Translations under genes and position numbers: made by a program
Notes under the pieces: model-generated
Seen by the model: only the letters and a program-made list of their open reading frames with translations
Database searches by the model: none
Told to the model about the DNA's origin: nothing
Shown: positions 55,444-64,000 of the stretch, piece by piece
Position numbering within the stretch: the first letter of the stretch is position 1
Layout of the letters: each line of letters begins with the position of its first letter
DNA from: Cyanobacteria bacterium UBA6984
GTDB taxonomy: Bacteria; Cyanobacteriota; Vampirovibrionia; Gastranaerophilales; Gastranaerophilaceae
DNA length: 64,000 nt
Direction of reading: 5' to 3'
Assembly: GCA_002450015.1 (NCBI GenBank)
Contig: DJYG01000037.1
Location: 1 to 64,000, forward strand

Positions 55444-57422
55444 AAAATAAAAAGCCTGAAGGTGCAAATGGCTTTACAAAAGTTGGTGATATATATATAT
55501 TTACCAAAAATGGCGTAGCCATTGATGATAAGACTGGTTACAAAGCTAATGGTGAGGCAACTAACATTTTTGACCAAGCTGCAAAACCTGATGATGCGTC
55601 AAAGGCGAAAGGTTCAGATGGTGCTGCGGGTAATAAATCAGGCAATAAAGCCGGTAATGGAGCTGGAAACGGTTCTTTAAGTACATTTGGCTTTGGATTT
55701 ACCGGTACAGGTACAGATTTAAGCAATTCATGGATGAACATGGGTGGCGGATTTGAAATTGATTCAAATAAAATGATGAAATCAGCAGGTTTGATGGGCT
55801 TTATATCTGCTTTAGGTGGTATGATACCATTCGGCTTGGGTGGTCTGTTATCTCAAGGTGCATTACAGGCATCTATGGCTAGTTTCATGAATGCTGTAAA
55901 ATTTAATTTTGATTTTTCAAATTTGAATTTGTCAGGTGATAATACAAGAACTGATGATTCAGAAGGCGCAAGTGATTCTGGGGACGCCGGTAGCGTTGAT
56001 ACATCAAAAGTTCCTGATGGATACAAAAAAACGAATGTAGATGGTGTATTTGAAAAAGACGGAAAATACTATAAATATGATGATAATAAAAAATTAGTTG
56101 AATGCAAACAAGACGGTACAGCATTATCAACATCTGCTGCTCCTGCTGATGATTCAGAAGGTGCAGGTGCAGGTTCTGCTGCAGGTGGCTCAGGCTCAGG
56201 CTCAGGCTCAAGCTCAGGCTCAAGCTCAGGCTCTCGTGTTTCAGGTGGTTCAGGCTCATCTTCTGGTGCAGGTTCAACCGGTGCCGGTAGTGGTAAAAAA
56301 ACTTCTGGCATGCAAGGATGGTACAACGCTGGAAAAGATAAGAATAATAACATAAAAGGTTTGACAAAAGAAGCTTTAAGCGCTGCTGAAGCAAAAAAAG
56401 CGGGCAGTGCGGCAAATTTAGTTGTTGAAAAACTTGTAGCTTCAAAAACAAACAATCAATGGACAGCTGAACAAAAAGAAAAGTTAAGAGCTGAAATAAT
56501 AAAGAAAAACCCTAGCGTATTCAATAAAGATGGTTCGTTAAAGTCTAACTTTGATGTTTCAAAATTGGATATTCCAACTTTTGATTGGATGGAAAAAAAT
56601 ATCGGTAAAGCAACAAAAATAAATAATAATAACAAGACTTCAGGTGCTGCTAAACAATCTCAATCAACCTCATTAAATCGTCCTGCTGCAGCAACGTCAG
56701 GTTACATAACTTCTCTTGCTGACTTAGGAACCAGAATGAAAGGCGGTATAGATAAGTTTGCAGGTAAACAGTTTAGTAAAGATAACTTAGTGGCTTATTT
56801 AGATCAAAATGATCAAAAGACTGTTACTGATATTAAGAACAATGGTGACACTATAAGTTTTAGTACTTTTGACCCTGCTAAAAAAGGTACTATGGGCGGT
56901 GGTAGAGGTGTTTCCTATACTGTTAAGTTTAATCAATCAGGGCAACCTGTTAGTATTAAATCAGGTGTTATACAATACGATATGACCTATGGTCAAAATG
57001 GTGTAAGAGCTACTGCTACAAAGCAAAATATTGGTACGTATGGAAACCACAATACCGATTCTTGGACATATACTTCAAATGGTGCTATACGTTATCATAA
57101 AGTTACTAGTGGTAGAAATGGTTCAGGTGAAAAACTCTCAGGTGAAACTTATAACGAGCCATATAAATCTGGTCAAGGTCAAACAAAAATAACATTACCT
57201 AGTTTTTCATCAGGAACTCAAGGTTACAATAATGGTAAAATAGTTCAAGGTGATGTAACGTGGTCTAAGAGTGGTAATAATATTGTTAAGACAAACAAGA
57301 AAACTGGTGTTACTGAAACCTATGATAAAAATGGTTATTTAATAAAGAAAGAAGATAGTAAATCAGGTTATACATATACTTATCGCAAGAATAATTATGA
57401 TATAGCGTATGAAAAACCATAA
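55368..57422 (+). CDS. Large unknown Ser/Gly-linker protein of the 52-57 kb cluster
   Basis: I start it at ATG 55368 (684 residues), 5 nt after GGAGG; the GTG at 55362 lies within that site. Parts in order: an unknown N-terminal 60 residues, a Gly/Asn/Ala linker, a hydrophobic region with IPFGLGGLLSQGA and FNFDFSNLNL shared with the 53567 gene, a DGVFEKDGKYYKYD segment, a (Ser/Gly)n linker near 270-310, a helical stretch, and a C-terminal third rich in beta strands with repeats such as GVTETYDKNGYL that recall YD repeats. No signal peptide is seen. Function is unknown; secretion by the flagellar system is only a guess. Confidence 0.7.
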   Translation: MYPEAKINGGGTSSADWTAGLPDALKNKKPEGANGFTKVGDIYIFTKNGVAIDDKTGYKANGEATNIFDQAAKPDDASKAKGSDGAAGNKSGNKAGNGAGNGSLSTFGFGFTGTGTDLSNSWMNMGGGFEIDSNKMMKSAGLMGFISALGGMIPFGLGGLLSQGALQASMASFMNAVKFNFDFSNLNLSGDNTRTDDSEGASDSGDAGSVDTSKVPDGYKKTNVDGVFEKDGKYYKYDDNKKLVECKQDGTALSTSAAPADDSEGAGAGSAAGGSGSGSGSSSGSSSGSRVSGGSGSSSGAGSTGAGSGKKTSGMQGWYNAGKDKNNNIKGLTKEALSAAEAKKAGSAANLVVEKLVASKTNNQWTAEQKEKLRAEIIKKNPSVFNKDGSLKSNFDVSKLDIPTFDWMEKNIGKATKINNNNKTSGAAKQSQSTSLNRPAAATSGYITSLADLGTRMKGGIDKFAGKQFSKDNLVAYLDQNDQKTVTDIKNNGDTISFSTFDPAKKGTMGGGRGVSYTVKFNQSGQPVSIKSGVIQYDMTYGQNGVRATATKQNIGTYGNHNTDSWTYTSNGAIRYHKVTSGRNGSGEKLSGETYNEPYKSGQGQTKITLPSFSSGTQGYNNGKIVQGDVTWSKSGNNIVKTNKKTGVTETYDKNGYLIKKEDSKSGYTYTYRKNNYDIAYEKP

Positions 57423-57440
57423 AAATTTAATTAAACGTAT

Positions 57441-57484
57441 AAAAACCTAAACTGACAAATATATTGAAGTTTAGGTTTTTTATT
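57441..57484 (+). terminator. Intrinsic terminator after the 55368 gene
   Basis: AAAAACCTAAACT (57441-57453) pairs with AGTTTAGGTTTTT (57468-57480) with a 14-nt loop and T-rich end. Confidence 0.85.
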
Positions 57485-57676
57485 ATTATTTTATATAGAA
57501 TTTTAAATATTTACAGTGCATTGAAAATGTGAGCTAGTTATATTTGGAAATGAAAATTTATGTCTTCTGTCAAATCCTTATCCTCTTGCTTATAAATATT
57601 CTTAGTAACTTAAATCTACGCTGCAAATGAAAGAAATCTGTGCTTAGTCAAATATGTGGTTTATTAGGACAAAGGA

Positions 57677-57705
57677 TTGACAAAGTGTGTCGTATGCGAT
57701 ACAAT
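57677..57705 (+). promoter_or_regulatory. Sigma-70 promoter giving a leaderless toxin mRNA
   Basis: TTGACA (57677-57682) and TACAAT (57700-57705) are 17 nt apart, and 6 nt later the GTG at 57712 opens the toxin frame. The spacing is the same as at trpR. The ATG at 57694 lies inside the promoter and would not be transcribed from it. Confidence 0.75.
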
Positions 57706-57711
57706 ATAAAT

Positions 57712-58044
57712 GTGGCTAAATATCAAATTAGTATATATGTTACTGAAAATAACAAAGAACCGTTTAATATATGGTTTAATTCACTGGACAAATTTTTTCA
57801 AAAAAGAGTTTTGTCAAGACTAATTCGGATACAAAATGGTAATTTGGGAGATTATAAGCAATTAGATATTGATTTGTATGAATTGCGTTTAGATTTTGGT
57901 GGTGGATATAGAATTTATTACACTCTAAATAATAATGAATTGATTATTTTATTGACAGGAGGTGATAAATCATCACAAAATAAAGATATTCAAAAAGCTA
58001 AAGAGTATTTAGCAGTTTACAAAAATGGAGGCAAAGATGATTAA
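57712..58044 (+). CDS. RelE/HigB-type (phage Gp49-like) addiction-module toxin
   Basis: This toxin has 110 residues from GTG 57712, the usual length; a frame from 57640 is not supported by the promoter. Family features: NKEPFNIWFNSLD, RLIRIQNGNLGDYKQLD, LYELRLDFGGGYRIYY, and LLTGGDKSSQNKDIQKAKEY. Relatives are ribosome-dependent mRNA interferases. It is followed by its antitoxin, with an 8-bp overlap. The toxin-first order is normal for this type. Confidence 0.9.
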   Translation: MAKYQISIYVTENNKEPFNIWFNSLDKFFQKRVLSRLIRIQNGNLGDYKQLDIDLYELRLDFGGGYRIYYTLNNNELIILLTGGDKSSQNKDIQKAKEYLAVYKNGGKDD

Positions 58045-58333
58045 AAATCTAGATATTGATAATTTTATAGAAAAAAATTTAAAAACAGAAGAAGATATTA
58101 AAGAATGGCTTACAATTACTCTTGATGATTATATTCAAGACAGTGATTTTGAATCTTTTTTTAAAGCTCTTGAATATGCTGTAAAAGCTAAAACTACTAT
58201 TTCAAAAATTTCTAATAGTACAAAAATCTCTAGAAGCAACTTATATAAAATGTTTAAATCAGAACAGTCACCACAGTTTGAAACAGTTATGAAAGTGCTT
58301 AAAGAACTTGGATATACGCTAAAAGTTGCATAA
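58037..58333 (+). CDS. HTH antitoxin of the HigB/HI1420-type pair
   Basis: This 98-residue antitoxin starts at ATG 58037, 6 nt after GGAGG and overlapping the toxin's end by 8 bp; the ATG at 58025 lies before that site. The C-terminal HTH (TTISKISNSTKISRSNLYKM, PQFETVMKVLKELGY) matches the addiction-module antidote family that binds and silences the Gp49-like toxin. Internal translation from the GGAGG allows the antitoxin to be made in excess of the leaderless toxin. Confidence 0.9.
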   Translation: MIKNLDIDNFIEKNLKTEEDIKEWLTITLDDYIQDSDFESFFKALEYAVKAKTTISKISNSTKISRSNLYKMFKSEQSPQFETVMKVLKELGYTLKVA

Positions 58334-58354
58334 TTATATTTGAATATTTGAAAA

Positions 58355-58837
58355 TTAAATATCAGCAGTACAATGAGGACATTTTGATGCTTTTATATCA
58401 ATAGTTGAAAAACATCTTGGACATTCCTTAGTTGTACATTCTTCAGTTTTTTCTTCACATTTTTTAGCTGCTAAATTTTGCAATTTGTTCATTCCTTTTA
58501 CTAACAAAAATACGCAAAAAGCAACAATGATAAAGCTAATAATTGTATTTATAAATAAACCATAATTAATTGTTACTGCACCTGCTGCTTGTGCTGCCTC
58601 TAATGATGGATATTTTACAATTTCACCTTCTGCGTTTGGTAATGTTATGTATAAATTCGTAAAATCAACTTTTCCCATTAACCAGCCTAATGGAGGCATA
58701 AATACATCTTTTACCATTGAATCAATTACTTTTCCAAATGCAGCACCAATAATGATACCAACAGCCATATCCATTACGTTGCCTCTCATTGCAAAAGTTT
58801 TAAATTCATTTAAACTGTTTTTTAACCAATCAAACAT
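58355..58837 (-). CDS. mscL: Large-conductance mechanosensitive channel with zinc ribbon
   Basis: MscL opens under membrane tension to release solutes on osmotic downshock. The 160-residue protein has the N-terminal helix and [20 protein letters not shown] of TM1, [10 protein letters not shown], and TM2 [20 protein letters not shown]. Its C-terminus carries [18 protein letters not shown], a zinc ribbon often fused to MscL in this and other lineages. It is monocistronic and read away from the terminator upstream. Confidence 0.95.
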   Translation of the reverse strand: MFDWLKNSLNEFKTFAMRGNVMDMAVGIIIGAAFGKVIDSMVKDVFMPPLGWLMGKVDFTNLYITLPNAEGEIVKYPSLEAAQAAGAVTINYGLFINTIISFIIVAFCVFLLVKGMNKLQNLAAKKCEEKTEECTTKECPRCFSTIDIKASKCPHCTADI

Positions 58838-58895
58838 TATATTTCTCCTTATTAATATCCTGTTTAAAATATAACATGAAAAAATAAAAACAAAA

Positions 58896-58927
58896 AGTCG
58901 GGCGCAGAAAAAACTCTGCGCCCGACT
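58896..58927 (-). terminator. Strong GC-rich intrinsic terminator
   Basis: A 13-bp stem (58896-58908 with 58915-58927) around AAAAAC is followed on the minus strand by a T-rich run. It ends the ferritin-like gene and insulates mscL. Confidence 0.92.
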
Positions 58928-58939
58928 AGGTATTATATT

Positions 58940-60244
58940 TTACTTACATTCGTGAATAATTTCTTCTTCTTTCATCATTGCTTTTGTTTCTTCTACTGAA
59001 ACTGTGTCTAGAGCTTGGACTTTTTCTAATCCTTTTTCCAATAATTTTGCTTGTTGAGATTTAAGTTCATCATCTGCAATTACCAAATCTCTGCCTTTTG
59101 CAGCAGTAATTATTTGTATTACATTTTCAGTTGGAGAGCCTTCTTCGTTAGCTTTTTTCTGTATTGCATAGCTTGCCCAATCTTCAGGCAAATCTTTAAT
59201 ATTTGCATATCCTTTGTCACCGGTTATACGTTTTTGAATTTGCGCTTGTAAAACATTTTTTACGTATTCTTTTTGTGACATAAATCTGCAAGGAATTATT
59301 ATATCTGTTCCAATAACTTCTTCAGGATCACGTTTTTCACGTTTTTTGAAAATATCTGCTGCAATTTTTAAATGGCCTATTTCAAAATCTAAGAACATTT
59401 CCCAAATTTTCTTAAATCTGTCATCAACTTCATCTGTCATGCAGGTGTAATATGTGCAAACTTCCGTAAATTCGTGTAAAAGAAGTTTTTCATACCAAGA
59501 TTCGGTAGGGTCAATCAAAGATTCATACATTGTAACGTGTTCTTCTTCCACGTCTTTAATTTCTGCATAAGTTTCTCTTATACATTGATTACCGTATTGC
59601 ATACCGTGTTCAGCGTAAAAATTGTGTGTTTGTTGTTCTCCTGAAACAAGAGTGTAAAGATTAACTTTTGTTTGAGGTGCAGCTGTTGTTTTATCATAAG
59701 GCTTACGAAGTCTTACGATATTGCAATTGTGGTGATATTGAGTCGGACGTCCTAAAATTACGTCGGTGTTGCCTTGCAAAATATCATTAGGACTTATGCC
59801 ATGTTCCATATATGCCCATTGACTGTATCTGTACAGATGGTCAAAATCTTCCAATAAGCCAAAGTCAAAAGTTTCTTTTACATATTCATCAGGTTCATTT
59901 TGCGCCATCCAAGCTGTCATTTCTACTGCTACTTGTTCATAGCCTAATGTTGTTTCCAAAACAGACTGATCTGCCGGCGTTTGCCAGTTTACTGTTGTTT
60001 GTTGGGCATCTTCAATTCTTTTGGATACTGCAAGAAATTCTTGAACTTCAGTGTCAGTTGTTGTTCTTGAAAAATTATGCTTAAAGTTCCATGCTTCTAT
60101 TTCTATTCCATTCATAAGAATTTGTCTTGTTCGTGTATAGCAATCAACTTCTGTTTTATTAAACGGTTTTTTGGCAATTTCGTGCCAATTTCTAAGTTGT
60201 TTTTCTAGTGGTGTACCTTTTTCTTTTAATGCATTAAAACTCAT
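58940..60244 (-). CDS. Ferritin-like diiron protein of unknown function
   Basis: This 434-residue helical protein has repeated Glu/His motifs of ferritin-like diiron centres: EIEAWNFKHN, EQVAVEMTAWM, EDFDHLYRYSQW, DVEEEHVTMYESL, EFTEVCTYY and DFEIGHLKIAADIF. There may be two diiron sites. I do not know the exact family. It lies two genes from hcp and next to a second unknown gene; a role in oxygen or nitrosative stress is an inference. A terminator follows. Confidence 0.7.
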   Translation of the reverse strand: MSFNALKEKGTPLEKQLRNWHEIAKKPFNKTEVDCYTRTRQILMNGIEIEAWNFKHNFSRTTTDTEVQEFLAVSKRIEDAQQTTVNWQTPADQSVLETTLGYEQVAVEMTAWMAQNEPDEYVKETFDFGLLEDFDHLYRYSQWAYMEHGISPNDILQGNTDVILGRPTQYHHNCNIVRLRKPYDKTTAAPQTKVNLYTLVSGEQQTHNFYAEHGMQYGNQCIRETYAEIKDVEEEHVTMYESLIDPTESWYEKLLLHEFTEVCTYYTCMTDEVDDRFKKIWEMFLDFEIGHLKIAADIFKKREKRDPEEVIGTDIIIPCRFMSQKEYVKNVLQAQIQKRITGDKGYANIKDLPEDWASYAIQKKANEEGSPTENVIQIITAAKGRDLVIADDELKSQQAKLLEKGLEKVQALDTVSVEETKAMMKEEEIIHECK

Positions 60245-60264
60245 TTTTAATTTCCTTTCTTTTT

Positions 60265-61578
60265 TTATAAATTTATTGCGTAACTAAATAATTTAGCGAC
60301 TTCAAGGTTATATTGACGTCCGTCATCCTTTGCAAATAAATGTTCCCAATGGCTTTTTGGACTACCATTTTCTGAATATGACGGATTAGACATCATTAAG
60401 TGGTGTGTACTTGTATCGTAGCGAAGCGGAAACAAGTCTTCCATTTGCATAAAACTCGGAAGTTTATCACTAGGATATTCGTAGCCAAACAGAACATTAT
60501 GTATTCTAAAAAGTCTGTTTTCATAGCTTCTTCCACCTTCATCATTGTCATTTGAAACTTCTATTCCGGGTGCATAATTTGTTTTATATTTTAATTCGTG
60601 CGACCATTGTTTTATTGAATTTATGTCTTCGGGTGAAATAAATGCAGTTCCTGTTGTAAATCCTAAGTTTTCGTACCTGTTAAAATCTTCTGTTGATTTT
60701 TCTCCGGCAAAACTAAGTGTCATACAGCCTGAACGTTTGCGAATTTCATCCAAAATATATTGCATTTGTTGATATTCCGGTAAAGCGCCTACCCCTGCAT
60801 AATTTTCCATGTCATATCCGCCAATGTGTTTGGCTGAATCGACAAATATTGCTTCAAATCCCAGTTTTACAAGTTTTACATGTTCATTTATAAACATTTC
60901 TTGGTGTTCCGGATTATCCCATTTGAATATTTCTTCATTACCATTTTTATTTATAATTTTTATTTGATCAGCTGAAATTACTGTTCTAAAACCTGTTTTT
61001 AGTCCGTGAATATATGCGAGCAGATTAAATGCTTTAAATTGTTCTTCAGGAGTGATTTTTTTCGATATATCAAAGTCAATAATATTATGGCTGTAACCTG
61101 CATTAAGTTTTATTCCATAAATTGAATTTTCTTCATTCGGGAGTTTTACATGTCCATCTCCGTAAATATTAGGAAAGATTTGAGATAATATTATACAATT
61201 AGCCCAGCTTTTAGCAGACGGCGGTATTGCAGGTAATATTTTTATAGAACTTAAAATTCCGTTTTTAGTTTTATTTTTGTGCATTTCTGCTATGGCACGG
61301 TTATTGATTTCAACATAGTTAGCTCGTCTTCCCCAATTATCACCATAATTCGGAGTTGTTATGTTGTCAGGAAATTCTTTATAAAATTCTCCGCTTTCAT
61401 TTATTGTAACTAATATATTTATTGCATCTTTAACGCTTTGGTTAAGAAGTTCAGACGGAATAATTCCTGCTAACCATTTCTTTTTTTCAGCTTTGAATAA
61501 ATACGGTTCTATTTTTTTATTCGGTGTTAGTTTAATATTTTCTTTTAAAGATTTCAGGAGTTTGTTTACTTCGTTCAT
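60265..61578 (-). CDS. Unknown protein, possible TIM-barrel enzyme
   Basis: This 437-residue protein is one I do not recognise. Alternating strand/helix segments (FKAFNLLAYIHGLKTGFRTV, FEAIFVDSAKHIGGYDM) hint at a (beta/alpha)8 barrel such as a glycosidase, with acidic residues after strands. There is no signal peptide. It starts the minus-strand set with the ferritin-like gene 20 nt later and is divergent from hcp. Confidence 0.6.
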   Translation of the reverse strand: MNEVNKLLKSLKENIKLTPNKKIEPYLFKAEKKKWLAGIIPSELLNQSVKDAINILVTINESGEFYKEFPDNITTPNYGDNWGRRANYVEINNRAIAEMHKNKTKNGILSSIKILPAIPPSAKSWANCIILSQIFPNIYGDGHVKLPNEENSIYGIKLNAGYSHNIIDFDISKKITPEEQFKAFNLLAYIHGLKTGFRTVISADQIKIINKNGNEEIFKWDNPEHQEMFINEHVKLVKLGFEAIFVDSAKHIGGYDMENYAGVGALPEYQQMQYILDEIRKRSGCMTLSFAGEKSTEDFNRYENLGFTTGTAFISPEDINSIKQWSHELKYKTNYAPGIEVSNDNDEGGRSYENRLFRIHNVLFGYEYPSDKLPSFMQMEDLFPLRYDTSTHHLMMSNPSYSENGSPKSHWEHLFAKDDGRQYNLEVAKLFSYAINL

Positions 61579-61727
61579 AATAATGTTATTGTATTTTTTT
61601 AATATATTTTTTAATCAGACAATGTAGTAATATGATTAGCACTAAATGAATATTACCCGTAAGAATAAGGACAAATTTGCTGAATTATTTTAATATGTAT
61701 TTGAAAAATATTATAAGGAGAGGTTAA

Positions 61728-63254
61728 ATGTTTTGTTTTCAATGTGAACAAACTAAATGCAATAAATATTGTCAGGATATAGGTGTATGCGGTAAAACCG
61801 AATTAACAGCTTTTCTTCAAGATAAAATCGTAAGTGCATTGGTCGATTTGGCAAATGGAGCAGAGAGGAATAAGAAAAATACAAATTTGATTATTGAAGG
61901 TTTGTTTATGACAGTTACAAACGTTAATTTTGATGATTCCTTTTTGCAAAAATCCTTAGATGTAATTAAAAATTCATATTATTCTGAAACTCCTTTTGAT
62001 ATTAAACAGCTTTGGGCAGAAAATGATGATTTAAGAAGTTTAAAATCAATTATTTTGTTTGGTTTAAAAGGTATGGCAGCTTTTGCATATCATGCAAGGA
62101 GATTTAATTTTAAGAGTGAAGTGGTTGACAGTTTTTTTTATGAAGGTTTGCAGGCTCTTTCAAAAGATTTAAGTTTAAATGAATTAGGCGCTTTAGTGTT
62201 GAAAACAGGCAAAATAAATTTAAAAGCCCTAGAACTTCTTGATAAAGCAAATACTGAAACTTATGGTCATCCTATTCCAACTTACGTATCTACAAATATT
62301 GAAGAAGGTCCGTTTATTGTAGTTACAGGTCATGATTTGCAAGATTTAGCATTGCTTTTGGAACAGACTAAAGATAAAGGAATAAATATTTATACACATG
62401 GTGAAATGCTTCCTTCACATGCATATCCTCAATTAAAAAAATATTCTCATTTAAAAGGTAATTTTGGTACTGCATGGCAAAATCAGCAAAAAGAATTTGA
62501 AAATATTCCTGCACCAATTTTGTTTACAACAAATTGCATGATGCCTGTTGAGGAAAGTTATGCTGATAGAGCTTATACTACTTCAGTGGTGTCATATCCA
62601 AATGTTCAGCATATTGACAATAATAAAGATTTTACACCATTGATTAAAAAATCTCTTGAACTTGGTGGTTATAAAACTATGCAAAAAAGAACCGGTTTAA
62701 ATGGCGGGAGTGTTCTTTCTGTCGGATATGGACGTAACACTGTTATTTCAGTTGCGGACAGAATAGTTGATTTGCTGCATGACGGAAAAATAAAACATAT
62801 ATTTATTGTTGGCGGATGTGATGGTGCAAAAATAGGCAGGAATTACTATACTGAATTTGTAAGAAAAATTCCTTCAGATTCTTTAATATTGACATACGCT
62901 TGTGGAAAATACAGATTTAATGATATTTTTACTGACAAAATAGAAGATATTCCGCGTATTATGGATATGGGACAGTGTAATGATACATATTCCGCAATTA
63001 AAATAGTTGAAGAATTGGCTAAAAGACTAAATTGCAGTATAGGTGGTCTTCCTGTATCATTTGTAATATCTTGGTATGAGCAAAAAAGTATAAGCATTTT
63101 GCTGACACTTTTATATTTAGGAATACAAAATATAAGGCTTGGTCCGGGAATGCCTGCATTTGTTTCTCCAAATATAATGAGAATGCTGATAAATAAATTT
63201 AAAATAAAGCCAATATCTACACCTGATGAAGATTTAAAAGCTATTTTAGGATGA
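61728..63254 (+). CDS. hcp: Hydroxylamine reductase / hybrid cluster protein
   Basis: Hcp carries a [4Fe-4S] and a hybrid Fe-S-O cluster and reduces NO or hydroxylamine in anaerobes. The 508-residue protein has MFCFQCEQ and GVCGK for the N-terminal cluster, GHD and THGEMLPSHAYP, TTNCMMP, GGCDGAK, YACGKYRF, and the ISWYEQK and GPGMPAFVSPN ends. It is a little shorter than the common 550-residue form. An AGGAGAGG site precedes the ATG. No regulator is adjacent. Confidence 0.95.
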   Translation: MFCFQCEQTKCNKYCQDIGVCGKTELTAFLQDKIVSALVDLANGAERNKKNTNLIIEGLFMTVTNVNFDDSFLQKSLDVIKNSYYSETPFDIKQLWAENDDLRSLKSIILFGLKGMAAFAYHARRFNFKSEVVDSFFYEGLQALSKDLSLNELGALVLKTGKINLKALELLDKANTETYGHPIPTYVSTNIEEGPFIVVTGHDLQDLALLLEQTKDKGINIYTHGEMLPSHAYPQLKKYSHLKGNFGTAWQNQQKEFENIPAPILFTTNCMMPVEESYADRAYTTSVVSYPNVQHIDNNKDFTPLIKKSLELGGYKTMQKRTGLNGGSVLSVGYGRNTVISVADRIVDLLHDGKIKHIFIVGGCDGAKIGRNYYTEFVRKIPSDSLILTYACGKYRFNDIFTDKIEDIPRIMDMGQCNDTYSAIKIVEELAKRLNCSIGGLPVSFVISWYEQKSISILLTLLYLGIQNIRLGPGMPAFVSPNIMRMLINKFKIKPISTPDEDLKAILG

Positions 63255-63268
63255 ATTAATATGTTATT

Positions 63269-64000
63269 TTAAATATATTTTCTGTCAACAAGTTCATCAG
63301 GCATAAATTGTTGATATTGGTCTGGTGCGTTGTGTGAATAGACATATCCAACACCAAACCCATATTTTGAAGCATCTTTGTAATGTGCGTCGCGGAGGTG
63401 CATTGGTGGAGGATAGTCTTTTCCGTTATTTATGTCAGAAAGAGCTTCATCAATTGCACAAATAGTTTGATTGGATTTTTTTGAGTTTGCTACATAAATT
63501 ACAGCTTCAGCAAGCGGAATTCTGGCTTCAGGGAATCCTAATATTTCAACAGCGTGATATGCGCTTACGGCAAGTGATAATGCCATTGGATTTGCATTGC
63601 CGACATCTTCTGCTGCACAAACAATCAAGCGTCTTGCAATAAATCTTGGATCTTCGCCTGAAGCTATCATTTTAGCAAGATAATAAATTGCAGCATTAGC
63701 GTCAGAGCCTCTTAGGCTTTTTTGAAATGCAGATGCGCAATCATAATGTTCTTGCTGTGAATATCTTGTTTTTCTTGATTGTGCAAGCCTTTCAAGTTCA
63801 GAAACTTCAATTTTTCTTTTTTCTCCATCAAATGAACTTGAAAAATAAGCATTTTCTACAAGATTTAGGGCAAATCTTGCGTCACCTCTTGATAAATTAA
63901 CAATGAAATCACAAACATCTTGAGAATATTCAACGGGTTGATAGTTTTCGTTTAAATAATCAAATCCTTTTTTTATAACTTTATTTATAGAACTGTCATC
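63269..64000 (-). CDS. rarA: Replication-associated recombination protein A (C-terminal part)
   Basis: RarA (MgsA) is an AAA+ ATPase related to clamp loaders that acts at stalled forks. The window holds 243 codons of the C-terminal portion; the frame continues off the right edge with no start. Visible parts are the lid (LSRGDARFALNLVENA), the linker with KKSLRGSDANAAIYYLA, the tetramer domain with EDVGNANPMALSLAVSA, and the C-terminal PPPMHLRDAHYK. An apparent start at 63670 is internal. It converges with hcp, 14 nt apart. Confidence 0.93.
   Translation of the reverse strand, partial: DDSSINKVIKKGFDYLNENYQPVEYSQDVCDFIVNLSRGDARFALNLVENAYFSSSFDGEKRKIEVSELERLAQSRKTRYSQQEHYDCASAFQKSLRGSDANAAIYYLAKMIASGEDPRFIARRLIVCAAEDVGNANPMALSLAVSAYHAVEILGFPEARIPLAEAVIYVANSKKSNQTICAIDEALSDINNGKDYPPPMHLRDAHYKDASKYGFGVGYVYSHNAPDQYQQFMPDELVDRKYI

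Noticed and set aside
56180..56280. GGCTCAGGCTCA-type short tandem repeats, possible CRISPR or satellite
   Set aside because: They encode the Ser/Gly linker in frame, have no spacers, and vary in unit length.
55903..56455. Two long minus-strand open frames (128 and 182 residues)
   Set aside because: They are antisense to the Ser/Gly-rich linker of the 55368 gene; repeated codons keep both strands open and the products are Leu/His or Pro/Glu repeats with no ribosome-binding site.
57640..57711. Upstream 24 codons of the toxin frame
   Set aside because: They contain the promoter; the resulting leader has no similarity to the toxin family and the usual length begins at 57712.
63269..63670. 133-residue stand-alone protein
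   Set aside because: The frame continues to the window edge with RarA sequence, so this is an internal start in rarA.
1..64000. tRNA, rRNA, insertion sequences, CRISPR arrays, prophage
   Set aside because: No cloverleaf-like T-arm motifs, rRNA segments, transposase motifs or regular repeat-spacer units were seen, though a covariance-model scan would be decisive for small RNAs.

Overview
The window is AT-rich bacterial chromosome with short gene gaps (no stretch over about 300 bases lacks a gene). It most resembles a gut Vampirovibrionia/Melainabacteria genome of the Gastranaerophilales type. This is inference from composition and gene content: three pilin-like proteins share the prepilin motif FTLAETLIVMGIIGVVAALT; a Kdo transferase (waaA) and a glycosyltransferase island imply a Gram-negative LPS-type envelope; flagellar rod genes and a group-3 sigma factor next to a prepilin peptidase are present; and hcp, etfAB and an NfnA-like reductase fit an anaerobe. 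No rRNA, tRNA, CRISPR array, transposase or prophage was seen.

Layout. 1-1.4 kb: a hairpin-rich, GC-richer segment, a pilin-like gene and a small unknown gene. 1.5-8 kb: gpmI, a SNF2 helicase, a hemolysin III family protein and a DHH phosphoesterase. 8-11 kb (minus): a surface-polysaccharide operon with a divergent UDP-galactopyranose mutase-like protein. 11.1-18.4 kb (plus): a signalling operon (GAF/HD-GYP, TPR, two response regulators, pentapeptide protein) running into rsmE and the CCA-adding enzyme. 18.4-22.5 kb (minus): nfnA-like, a small Cys protein, etfB, etfA, purA. 22.5-32.2 kb: a glycosyltransferase island with an IspD/TarI cytidylyltransferase, a Cys/His-loop protein, canonical glf and, on the other strand, waaA. 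32.2-38.5 kb: a class V aminotransferase, ACT protein, REC/HD-GYP protein, AGCS symporter, glycosyltransferase and a pilin/XRE divergent pair. 38.6-41.6 kb: an ECF sigma/anti-sigma pair converging on sigma-F-like/pilD. 41.8-47.2 kb: a large DHH protein, trpR-trpB and a second pilin/XRE pair. 47.4-52.4 kb: response regulator, soluble histidine kinase, flgB, flgC, fliE, rimO. 52.5-57.4 kb: three related unknown proteins, two carrying an annexin-like repeat. 57.6-64 kb: a HigBA-type toxin-antitoxin pair, mscL, a ferritin-like protein, an unknown protein, hcp and the C-terminal part of rarA.

How it fits together: several parts serve the cell surface and motility (pilins, PilD, sigma-F-like factor, two c-di-GMP phosphodiesterase candidates, flagellar rod genes and their two-component pair, LPS/glycan synthesis). 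The most novel material is the 52.5-57.4 kb cluster beside the flagellar genes, the two pilin/XRE switch-like modules with different operator repeats, and promoters that place the start codon at the predicted transcription start.
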